From CAZHLD01 sp964533185 (GTDB lineage: Bacteria; Acidobacteriota; Terriglobia; Acidiferrales; UBA7541), in assembly GCA_964533185.1 (NCBI GenBank), contig CAZHLD010000017.1, positions 1 to 47,531 on the forward strand: 47,531 nucleotides of DNA, written 5' to 3'. Below, piece by piece: positions 9,276-16,749 of this stretch (within the stretch, counting starts at the first letter, position 1; each line of letters starts with the position of its first letter). The position numbers and the translations under genes are program-made. The notes below the pieces were generated by a model that saw nothing but the letters and a program-made list of their open reading frames with translations, had not been told where the DNA came from and did not search any database.

Positions 9276-9357
9276 AGTCGCGGGGCGCGATGGGGAGTGA
9301 CAAGCCCGGCCGGACGAGGGCCGGATGGAAGATTCAGGGAGTTTGGGAGGCAAGGGA

Positions 9358-12300
9358 ATGAGGCGGTGGAGAGGCTGGGTTCGAATCATGCTGGCGCTGG
9401 GCCTGCTGGCCGCAGGCTGCGGCGGCGGGAGCGGCAACAAAGACAACAAACAGGAAATCACGGTGGTGGTGGCGCCGTCGGTGGCGGTGGTGACCGTCAA
9501 TGGCACGCTACAGTTTGCGGCCGCGGTGCAGGGCGCGAAAAGCGCCACGATTGCGTCGAATGGCGCGGCGCGCGCCGCCAATATTGTGACCATCACCACC
9601 ACAGCGGCGCACGGGTTCACCACCGGGCAGATCGTGGTCATCGCCGGGGTCACCGACGTCAGCTTCAACGGCACGTTTACCATCGCCACAGTTCCCTCGA
9701 CTACGACGTTTACCTATCCGCAGACCGGCCCGGACGCCAGCAGCGGCAGCGGCATCGTCGCCAACAACACGGTGACGTGGTCGGTGAACGACGTTGCGGG
9801 CGGCAACAGCACTGTGGGAACGATCACCACGAGCGGGCTGTACACGGCGCCGGCGGTGGTGCCGGCGGCCATCACGGCCACGATTGCGGCCAGTGGGGCA
9901 GTGCGCAGCAGCAACGTCGTGACCATCACCACCACGGCGGCGCATGGGTTCATTGTCGGTCAGACGGTGGTCATCGCCGGGGTCACCGACGTGAGCTTCA
10001 ACGGCACCTTCCTGATTGCGACAGTTCCCTCGACCACCACCTTCACGTATACCCAGGCAGGCACGAATGCGACCAGCGGCGGCGGGACGGCCAGCGGGAC
10101 CACGGTTACCGTCAAGGCCACCAGCACGGCCGATACGACCAAGAACGCCACGGCCACGGTCTCGCTTGATTCCGGCATCCGCGTGAGCGTCGCGCCGCTT
10201 TCTGCCTCGGTGGGACTTTCCGAGACGCTGCAGTTCCTGGCGACGGTGACGGGCACCACGAATACGACAGTGAACTGGTCCGTCAACGACGTTGCTGGCG
10301 GCAATTCCACAGTTGGCACGATCAGCGCGACGGGTCTCTACACGGCGCCGACGACCCTGCCCTCACCGGCCAACGTCACGATTCGAGCTGCGGCGGTGGC
10401 GGATACGTTGCGAACCGCAGTGGCGAATCTAGTTTTGCTCACTGCCTCCGACCCCACCTTGACCGCGATCAGCCCGACCTCGGCGGCGCAGGGCGCGCTG
10501 TTCCAGGACGTTTATCTGACCGGGACAAACTTCATCTCCACAACTACCGCGCAGGTGAATGGCACTCCGATCCTATCGGTGGCCGTGCTGACCACGCTGC
10601 TGCGCGCGCGCATTCCGGCCGAACTGCTTAATGTGGCCGGGCCGCAGACGATTGACGTGCTGCGGCAGGGAACCGGCTTCACCACACTGCCGCAGACGCT
10701 TACGGTCACGTCCGTGCGCCCGGCCATGGTCGGCGCAGTGCCCGATAGCGGCACGCAGGGCGGAGCGGCGTTCAGCTTCAATGCCAACGGCGGCTATTTC
10801 GGCCCGGCAGCCGCGCCGGTGGTGACCGCCGAATTCAACGGCAGCGTGCGCACGGCGTCTATCTCCGCTACAAACCCAGCGCGGCAGTTGAGCATCACGA
10901 TCGGCGCGGCAGGCTCGGGCGATCTCGACCTGCCGGGCCTTTATTCCGTGGCCATCCGCAATAGCGCCGCCGCAGCGCCGATCGCGGTGACCAATCTGGC
11001 CGTGCAGCCTGCGCCCGCGATTACGCCGCCTGTGGTGGTAGCTACCTTGCTCATGACGGGTGTCTCGCCCGCACCATCCGCGGTGGCGGTGAATACAGCC
11101 ACCGGAGTGGCCGTGGTGGCCAACCGTGGAACGAACACCGTCCAGCGCATCGACCTGACAACGCCTGTGCCCACGCTGCTGGGCCTGCCGATCCCGGTGG
11201 GGACGTCACCCACCAGCGTTGCCGTGGACAACATCGGCAACCGCGCCGTTGTGGTCAACAACGTGAGCAAGAACCTTTCTATTGTGAACCTGGCCACCGG
11301 CACGGTGAGTGCTACGATTGATCTTTCTACGGTTACGACGACTTCGCCCTTTGCGGTGGGTGTGAACCCGGTTTCGGGGCTGGCGCTGGTGGCGTTCCGG
11401 TCCACGAATATTGTGGTGATCGTGGACCTGAACACGAACACGGTGTTTAGCGCCGTGAATGCGAGCACGGGAGACAGTCCGCAGGTGGCCGTGGACCCGC
11501 ACCTGAACTGGGCGGTGGTGACGCCCGGTGGTGCGGGCACGCTCGGCATCTTCAATATGGGCCTGCGCACGGTGAACGCGATCGCCGCGCCAACGGGCGG
11601 GGCGTCGAGGACGTCCAACTCCGTCACCATCACCACGACGACGCCGCACAACTTGATCACCGGCCAGGCGGTGCTGATCACCGGCGTCACCGATGCGAGC
11701 TTCAATGGCGCCTTCACGGTAACCTCCGTGCCGACGGCCACCAGCTTCACCTACGCGCAGGCCGGCGCCAACGCGACCAGCGGCAACGGCACAGCCAGCT
11801 ACGCGTCGCCGGTGGCCACGGTCACCATCGGGGCCGATGTCCGCGGCGTGGCCATCAACCCCTTCACCAGCAGGGCCATTCTGGTGAATCCGGCCAGCTT
11901 CGGCGTGACCTTTATGAGCACGCTGGATCAGACGGTGCTTTCGCTCAACCTGCCCGAGGTTGGCGCGGTGGCGGCGGCGTTCAACCCGTTCACCGATGTG
12001 GCTGTAACCGTGAACGCGAATACGGATGCGGCATCGTTGTTTGACGCGCGGACCCCGGTGCGGCTGACGACCATTGGAGTAGGCACCGACCCGCGCGCGG
12101 TGGCCATCGACCCGGGCAGCAACCTGGCGGTGGTGGCCAACGAGACGAGCAACGACGTCACGATCATTTCTCTCGGGGCCATCCGCTCGCTGCATTTGGC
12201 GCAAGTAAGCATTCCGGCGGCGCGGCAGCTTGCGCCGACGGCCACGCTGACTTCGACGACCGACCTTCCGCTTAGCCTTGTGGGCAAAGGTTTTCTGCCC

Positions 12301-13365
12301 GGCTCGATCGTGCGGCTGGACGGCGTAGCGCTGCCGGCGCCCACGAGCGTGAGCGACCGCCAATTGAGCGTGACGGTACCGGCGTCGTTCCTGGCCGGGC
12401 CGCGTCGCTACGCGCTGGACGTGCTCAACGGCAGCACGCCGTCAAACGTGCTCGAGCTCGCTGTAATCCAGCCGGTGGACGTCACCAGCGCGGGCTGCGC
12501 CGCACCGGCACCGCGCGCGGTGGCCATTGACTGGCAACGGGATCTCGCCGTGGTCACCAACCCGGGGTGCAACAACGTCTCGATCATTGACGTGAACACC
12601 GGCGCGGTAACGAAGACCGTGGCCGTAGGAACGAACCCACAGGGCGTGGCCGTGATTCCGCGCCTCGGGCGGGCCGTGGTGACCAACCGCGGCAGCAACA
12701 ATGCGTCGGTGGTGGATGTGGTGGCCGGAACTGTGGCCGGCACGGTGACGACCGGGACTGAGCCCCTCGGCGTGGCCATCAACCAGGACACCGGCAAGGT
12801 AGTTGTGGCCAATAGCCTGTCGAACACGATTGCCTTCTTCTTCGCCGATTCGCCCGGCCCGGCCATCGTTTCGACCACGGACCAGCGGCCGGTGGCGGTG
12901 GCCATCGACCCGTTCCGGAACCGCGCGGCCGTCGCACATGCCACGGACAACAGCGTGGGGTTCTTCGACCTCCGGCTTGATGCGCCGCCGCTGACCAACC
13001 GCTTCCAGGGCGTGCAGGTGCCCACCGGGCTGGTGTTCGACCCGCTGAGCGGCCTCTTCGTGGTGAATTCGAGCCTGGCCAACCAGCTGTTCGTCTTGAA
13101 CGCAGACACCACGCAGATCTCAGCCATCCGTGTGGGGATCAACCCGACGTCGCTGGCGTTCAACCCCCAGTCCAGCACGTTCATGACGGTGAATACGACC
13201 AGTGGCACGATGTCGGTGCTGGATATCCTCTCCCAACGAGTGCGCCACGTGCTGTCGCTGCCGGGCTCGCAGCAGTTCTCAGTGGATATCCACCCGCGCA
13301 CGAATTTGGCGGTAATCGCCGACGAGAACAACAACCGCGTATTGCTGGTGCCGTTGCCGCATTAG
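9358..13365 (+). CDS. Giant YVTN beta-propeller / Ig-like lipoprotein
   Basis: A 1335-residue exported protein of unknown function. It starts at ATG 9358 after GGGAGG and has a lipoprotein signal, LALGLLAAGC, with Cys about residue 21. N-terminal Ig-like domains carry the repeated SVNDVAGGNSTVGTI and GLYTAP motifs (about 30-360). Two IPT/TIG-like domains follow (ISPTSAAQGALF; VPDSGTQGGAAF), then two sets of YVTN-type propeller repeats (about 570-940 and 1050-1330), for example VDNIGNRAVVVNN and VIPRLGRAVVTNRGS. Three copies of a ~70-residue cassette (TITTTAAHGF ... SFNGTF ... TTTFTY) interrupt these repeats. Such proteins are common on acidobacterial surfaces and are thought to bind partners or matrix; no enzymatic motif is seen. 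It follows bamA and ends before a likely terminator. Confidence 0.85.
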   Translation: MRRWRGWVRIMLALGLLAAGCGGGSGNKDNKQEITVVVAPSVAVVTVNGTLQFAAAVQGAKSATIASNGAARAANIVTITTTAAHGFTTGQIVVIAGVTDVSFNGTFTIATVPSTTTFTYPQTGPDASSGSGIVANNTVTWSVNDVAGGNSTVGTITTSGLYTAPAVVPAAITATIAASGAVRSSNVVTITTTAAHGFIVGQTVVIAGVTDVSFNGTFLIATVPSTTTFTYTQAGTNATSGGGTASGTTVTVKATSTADTTKNATATVSLDSGIRVSVAPLSASVGLSETLQFLATVTGTTNTTVNWSVNDVAGGNSTVGTISATGLYTAPTTLPSPANVTIRAAAVADTLRTAVANLVLLTASDPTLTAISPTSAAQGALFQDVYLTGTNFISTTTAQVNGTPILSVAVLTTLLRARIPAELLNVAGPQTIDVLRQGTGFTTLPQTLTVTSVRPAMVGAVPDSGTQGGAAFSFNANGGYFGPAAAPVVTAEFNGSVRTASISATNPARQLSITIGAAGSGDLDLPGLYSVAIRNSAAAAPIAVTNLAVQPAPAITPPVVVATLLMTGVSPAPSAVAVNTATGVAVVANRGTNTVQRIDLTTPVPTLLGLPIPVGTSPTSVAVDNIGNRAVVVNNVSKNLSIVNLATGTVSATIDLSTVTTTSPFAVGVNPVSGLALVAFRSTNIVVIVDLNTNTVFSAVNASTGDSPQVAVDPHLNWAVVTPGGAGTLGIFNMGLRTVNAIAAPTGGASRTSNSVTITTTTPHNLITGQAVLITGVTDASFNGAFTVTSVPTATSFTYAQAGANATSGNGTASYASPVATVTIGADVRGVAINPFTSRAILVNPASFGVTFMSTLDQTVLSLNLPEVGAVAAAFNPFTDVAVTVNANTDAASLFDARTPVRLTTIGVGTDPRAVAIDPGSNLAVVANETSNDVTIISLGAIRSLHLAQVSIPAARQLAPTATLTSTTDLPLSLVGKGFLPGSIVRLDGVALPAPTSVSDRQLSVTVPASFLAGPRRYALDVLNGSTPSNVLELAVIQPVDVTSAGCAAPAPRAVAIDWQRDLAVVTNPGCNNVSIIDVNTGAVTKTVAVGTNPQGVAVIPRLGRAVVTNRGSNNASVVDVVAGTVAGTVTTGTEPLGVAINQDTGKVVVANSLSNTIAFFFADSPGPAIVSTTDQRPVAVAIDPFRNRAAVAHATDNSVGFFDLRLDAPPLTNRFQGVQVPTGLVFDPLSGLFVVNSSLANQLFVLNADTTQISAIRVGINPTSLAFNPQSSTFMTVNTTSGTMSVLDILSQRVRHVLSLPGSQQFSVDIHPRTNLAVIADENNNRVLLVPLPH
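9544..9759 (+). repeat. In-frame domain cassette, copy 1 (splits an Ig-like domain)
   Basis: 216 bases encoding about 72 residues, beginning ATIASNGAARAANIVTITTT and ending SSGSGIV. Without it, TLQFAAAVQGAKS joins TVTWSVNDVAGG, matching the uninterrupted domain at 10216-10300 (TLQFLATVTGTTNTTVNWSV). It resembles the FCCH-like beta modules found in phage and bacterial surface proteins; that assignment is from memory of the family. Confidence 0.7.
9877..10092 (+). repeat. In-frame domain cassette, copy 2 (same Ig-like domain)
   Basis: Also 216 bases, beginning ATIAASGAVRSSNVVTITTT and ending TSGGGTA. It lies between GLYTAPAVVPAAI and TVTVKATSTADTTKNA, which are continuous in the next domain (GLYTAPTTLPSPANVTIRAAAV). 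It shares long identical DNA blocks with copy 1, for example around the GVTDVSFNGTF codons. Confidence 0.7.
11590..11796 (+). repeat. In-frame domain cassette, copy 3 (splits a YVTN propeller repeat)
   Basis: About 69 residues (SNSVTITTTTPHNLITG to TSGNGTA) placed between LGIFNMGLRTVNAIA and SPVATVTIGADVRGVAINP, which together form a normal YVTN repeat. It is more diverged than copies 1 and 2 at its start. Confidence 0.65.
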
Positions 13366-13398
13366 GCAGCGGGCCAACAGTTGGCCGGGCGGCCGCAT

Positions 13399-13424
13399 CC
13401 GACAGGGGGAAGAGTCGGTTTTTT
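13399..13424 (+). terminator. Probable intrinsic terminator after the YVTN lipoprotein gene
   Basis: A short stem CCGAC/GTCGG with a 10-base loop is followed directly by TTTTTT (13419-13424). The stem is only 5 bp, so strength is uncertain. It ends just before the promoter of the next gene. Confidence 0.45.
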
Positions 13425-13426
13425 GG

Positions 13427-13456
13427 TTGACCGGGCGGAAATGCGACGGCTATAAT
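13427..13456 (+). promoter_or_regulatory. Sigma70-type promoter of the Skp/OmpH gene
   Basis: TTGACC (13427-13432) and a perfect TATAAT (13451-13456) are separated by 18 bases. The start codon lies about 40 bases downstream behind AAGGAG (13488-13493). This is one of the best promoter matches in the window. Confidence 0.75.
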
Positions 13457-13498
13457 GCGCGATTTGCGCGATACGGAATGAACCGATAAGGAGAGATG

Positions 13499-14307
13499 AT
13501 GAAATTCAATCTTCAAACAGCAGCCCTGGGGGCACTCCTAGTAATGGCCCCGGCGGCCTGGGGCCAGGCCCAGGCGGGCGCCGCGGCACCGATGAAGATC
13601 GCCGTCCTGAACGTGCAGCAGGCCATCCTGGGCACGGCTGAAGGCAAGCAGTCCCAGGCGGAGCTGCAATCGCAGTTTGCGCCGCGGCAGACCGAGCTGG
13701 AGAACCTCACGCGACAGATTGGCGACATTCGCGAGCGGCTGGACAAAGGCCAGCGCACTTTGAGCGACGACGAAAAACTGCGGCTCCAGCGGCAGGGCGA
13801 GACGCNNNNNNNNNNNNNNNNNNNNNNNNNNNNNNNNNNNNNNNNNNNNNNNNNNNNNNNNNNNNNNNNNNNNNNNNNNNNNNNNNNNNNNNNNNNNNNN
13901 NNNNNCAGCGCACTTTGAGCGACGACGAAAAACTGCGGCTCCAGCGGCAGGGCGAGACGCTTTCGCGGCAGTTGCAGCGGAAGCAGGAAGACCTCCAGCA
14001 GGATATCAATGAGTCGCGCGGCGACGTGATCAACCGCATCGGGCAGAAGCTGCTTGAAGTGCTGGACCGCTACGCCCGCGAGAATAACTACTCACTGGTG
14101 CTGGACAACTCCGGGCAAGCCACGTCGGTGCTCTGGGCGGCTACCCTGATCGACATCACCCAGGATATTATCCGGCTGTACGACCAGGCCAACCCGATCC
14201 GCAGCGCGGCTCCGGCAGCGCCGCAGCCGGGCACCCCGCGTCCGGCTCCGCCGGGCACGCAGCGCCCGCCACAACAGACCCCGCCGCCCCGGCCACCGCA
14301 ACAGTAA
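13499..14307 (+). CDS. skp: OmpH/Skp-like periplasmic chaperone (crosses an artefactual gap)
   Basis: Periplasmic chaperone that holds unfolded outer-membrane proteins for the Bam machine. A signal peptide (MKFNLQTAALGALLVMAPAAWG) precedes the OmpH start PMKIAVLNVQQAILGTAEGK, and then a long charged coiled coil (about 45-140) of the Skp tentacles. The C-terminal segment YALVLDNSG-like (NNYSLVLDNSGQATSVLW) and a Pro/Gln-rich tail follow. 100 N at 13806-13905 appear to break it, but the 55 bases before the gap recur exactly after it. Removing 155 bases restores one frame, giving about 217 residues. ATG 13499 is better spaced from AAGGAG than ATG 13496. Lying after bamA fits the pathway. Confidence 0.88.
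13806..13905. other. Assembly gap (100 N) with duplicated 55-base flanks
   Basis: Bases 13751-13805 are identical to 13906-13960. The contigs overlap by 55 bases, so nothing is missing here. The real sequence is 155 bases shorter. Confidence 0.9.
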
Positions 14308-14309
14308 GA

Positions 14310-14344
14310 AAGGGTTTAGGGGGTAGGGTTAAGGGTGTAGGGTA
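14310..14344 (+). repeat. Heptamer tandem repeat, G-rich (TAGGGTT-like)
   Basis: Five 7-base units right after the skp stop codon: AAGGGTT, TAGGGGG, TAGGGTT, AAGGGTG, TAGGGTA. Five runs of three or more G give quadruplex potential on the coding strand. The unit resembles a plant-type telomere heptamer, surely by convergence. Confidence 0.7.
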
Positions 14345-14378
14345 GGTAAGGCCCGCTTCAAGCCCTGCGATGTTTCGC

Positions 14379-14411
14379 GGCCTCTTCGGCACTGCCGGAG
14401 AGGCCATTTTA
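14379..14411 (+). terminator. Intrinsic terminator of the Skp/OmpH gene
   Basis: A 12-bp stem, GGCCTCTTCGGC (14379-14390) and GCCGGAGAGGCC (14394-14405), with a three-base loop and one G-T pair, is followed by ATTTTA. It separates the skp transcript from the rimP promoter. Confidence 0.7.
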
Positions 14412-14481
14412 CTCAGGAATGGACGGTTCGGGCGGTTTTTGAGCGGCTCAAGCCAGTGGGCGGGGGAAAGTCCTATCCCGC

Positions 14482-14510
14482 TTGCATTTGAAGGGAGCGG
14501 GGACTATACT
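14482..14510 (+). promoter_or_regulatory. Promoter of the rimP-nusA-infB operon
   Basis: TATACT (14505-14510) is a strong -10 match. TTGCAT lies 17 bases upstream (14482-14487) and is a weak -35. Transcription would start near 14517, giving a ~67-base leader that contains the attenuator-like hairpin. Confidence 0.55.
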
Positions 14511-14541
14511 GAGGTCGCTCGGAAGAGGGTCGAACGTTCCA

Positions 14542-14563
14542 GTGGGCGCGAGCCCACTTTTTT
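14542..14563 (+). terminator. Attenuator-like hairpin in the rimP leader
   Basis: A perfect stem GTGGGC-GCGA-GCCCAC is followed by TTTTTT (14558-14563), the textbook form of an intrinsic terminator. It ends only 20 bases before the rimP start and lies inside the leader of the predicted transcript. It therefore should act as a conditional terminator, plausibly sensing NusA, whose gene is in the operon. Confidence 0.7.
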
Positions 14564-14583
14564 GTTGGTGTTGATTCGAGCAG

Positions 14584-15087
14584 ATGGGCATGGACCTGGA
14601 AAAGATCCACGCAGCGGCGGAGCGAGTGGCGCGCTCACTGGGTATGGAAGTGGTTGAAGTCGAATGGAAGGTCGGCAAGCAACGCTTCCTGCGGGTTTAT
14701 GTTGATAAGCTCGAAGGCCCCGCAAACCCGTCCGGGGCAGGCCCCGCAAGCGCACTGGGGGCAGGCGTCAGCCACAAGGACTGCCAGGCGGTGAGCGAGC
14801 AGTTGAGCGTGATCCTGGACGTCGAGGAGCTGGTGCCCGGGCCGCGGTACATCCTGGAGATCAGCTCGCCGGGGCTGGACCGCAAGCTGCTCAAGCCGGC
14901 TGACTACGCGCGGTTCGCCGGGCGGCGGGCGAAAGTTTGGACAGTCGAGCCGGTGGAGAACACGAAGTACCTCGAGGGGCGGCTGCGAGGCTACGCCGAC
15001 GGGATCGTGCAGATTGAAGTGAAAGACCACGTGGTGGCCGTGCCGTTTGCGGGCATCCGCAAGGCGCAACTCGTGGTGGAGTTTTAG
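14584..15087 (+). CDS. rimP: Ribosome maturation factor RimP
   Basis: Needed for maturation of the 30S subunit. The 167 residues show the RimP pattern: LGMEVVEVEWK and LRVYVDK in the N-terminal domain, HKDCQAVSEQLSVILD, then the strongly conserved YILEISSPGLDRKL, and a C-terminal SH3-like domain ending VPFAGIRKAQLVVEF. A Gly/Ala/Pro-rich insert of about 17 residues lies after VYVDKLEG and is absent from shorter homologues. First gene of the operon; its stop is 10 bases before the likely nusA start. Confidence 0.95.
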   Translation: MGMDLEKIHAAAERVARSLGMEVVEVEWKVGKQRFLRVYVDKLEGPANPSGAGPASALGAGVSHKDCQAVSEQLSVILDVEELVPGPRYILEISSPGLDRKLLKPADYARFAGRRAKVWTVEPVENTKYLEGRLRGYADGIVQIEVKDHVVAVPFAGIRKAQLVVEF

Positions 15088-15097
15088 GGAGATGGAC

Positions 15098-16737
15098 ATG
15101 TCAAGTCCGCTGGGCACAATGATCGAGCAGATCAGCCGGGAGAAGCACATCGAGCCGGAGATTATCGTCGCGGCGATTGAAGACGCGATGGTGGTGGCGG
15201 CGCGGAAATACTACAAGACCGAGGAAGACCTGCGCTCGAAGTTCAACGCGGCGACGGGGCTGGTGGAAGTATTCTCGGTGCAGACCGTGGTCGAAGAGGT
15301 GACCGACCCGAAGCGCGAGATCTCTCTGGCCGACGCCCGCAAGATCACTGCGGAGATCGAAGTGGGCGGTGAAATCTCAACGACACGGCCCACCGACGTG
15401 CTCGGGCGCATCGCCGCGCAGACGGCCAAGCAAGTGATCATGCAGAAGGTGCGCGAGGCGGAGCGCGACACCATTTTCAAGGAGTACAACGGGCGTGTGG
15501 GCGAGCTGGTGAACGGCATCGTCAAGCGCACCGAAGGCCCGGACGTGATCGTGGACCTGGGGCGGACCGAGGCGCGGATGCCGCGGCGCGAGCAGTCGCG
15601 CCTGGAAGCCTACAACATCGGCGACCGGCTGCGGGCGGTGATCCGCGCGGTGGAGCGCGCGGCCAAGGGCCCGCAGGTGATCGTCTCGCGGGCCGACCCG
15701 GTGCTGGTGCAGCGCCTCTTTGAGATGGAAGTGCCGGAGATTTACGACGGCACCGTCCAGATCCGCGCCACCGCGCGCGAGGCCGGCGAGCGCACAAAAA
15801 TCGCGGTGCAGAGCCGCGACAAGGACGTGGACCCGGTGGGCGCCTGCGTCGGGATGAAGGGGATGCGAGTGCAGTCGATCATCCGCGAGCTGCGCGGAGA
15901 GAAGATCGACATTATTCCGTACTCGGAGGAGACGGCCATCTTCGCGCAGAAGGCGTTCAGCCCGGCGAAGGTCACCCGCGTGCAGATCATCGACGCGGAG
16001 ACGCGGCACATGGAGGTGATCGTCGAGGATACGCAGCTCTCGCTGGCCATCGGCAAAAAGGGACAGAACGTCCGCCTGGCCAGCAAGCTGATCGGCTGGA
16101 ACATCGACATCAAGAGCGAGGAAGAAAAGCGCCAGGAGATCGAGGCGCAGATGGTCGCGTTGACCGCGCCGGGCACCCCGCTGACGGAGCTGAAGGGCGT
16201 GGGGCCGAAGACGATTGGAAAGATCGAGGTGCACGGCATCAGCTCGATCGAGAAGCTCGCGGATATGACGCCGGAGCAGTTGATGGAAATCCCGGGCATC
16301 GGCGAGAAGATGGTGGAGAAGATCCAGGTGTCCGTGGCCAGCTATTTCCAGAACCTCGAGGCCCAGCAGGCCGCGGGGAGTGGTGAGGGCGGCGAGGCTG
16401 CCGNNNNNNNNNNNNNNNNNNNNNNNNNNNNNNNNNNNNNNNNNNNNNNNNNNNNNNNNNNNNNNNNNNNNNNNNNNNNNNNNNNNNNNNNNNNNNNNNN
16501 NNNGTGCCGGCCGATGCAGTCGCCGAAGTGCAGGCCGAAGCGACCGCCGCCAGCGAGGAAGTGGTCGCAGAAGAGACCGCCGAAACCGTCGAGGAGCCTG
16601 CGACAGAAGCCGCAGCAGAGGCCCCGGCAGAGGCTGAGGAAGAATCGGCGGTGCCGGCCGCCGGCGCGACCGAAGGTGAGGCCGGGCCGGAAGCAACGGA
16701 ATCCGCCGAGCCGCAGAAGGAAAAGGAAGAGGAATAA
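15098..16737 (+). CDS. nusA: Transcription termination/antitermination factor NusA
   Basis: Binds RNA polymerase and modulates pausing, termination and antitermination. An N-terminal domain (about 1-125) is followed by an S1 domain (VNGIVKRTEGPDVIVDLG), two KH domains (VGACVGMKGMRVQSIIREL; AIGKKGQNVRLASKLIGW), a helix-hairpin-helix region (LKGVGPKTIGKIEVHG ... IPGIGEKMVEKI), and an Ala/Glu-rich acidic tail. The tail is broken by 100 N at 16404-16503. No overlap is seen there, so an unknown length is missing. The reading frame after the gap (VPADAVAEVQAEA to EKEEE) clearly continues the tail and stops at 16737. ATG 15098 has AGGGAG six bases upstream and is preferred over 15092. Confidence 0.93.
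16404..16503. other. Assembly gap (100 N), true gap in the nusA tail
   Basis: The flanks do not match each other. The gap lies in low-complexity Ala/Glu coding sequence, which would explain the assembly break. Real length is unknown. Confidence 0.8.
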
Positions 16738-16749
16738 CCCGCGAGGTCT

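Noticed and set aside
13496..14307. Two split genes or a frameshifted skp
   Set aside because: The duplicated 55-mer around the gap explains the shift; removing it gives one frame.
14310..14344. Eukaryotic telomere contamination
   Set aside because: Only five degenerate units inside a continuous bacterial operon region, matching the 7-base repeats seen elsewhere.
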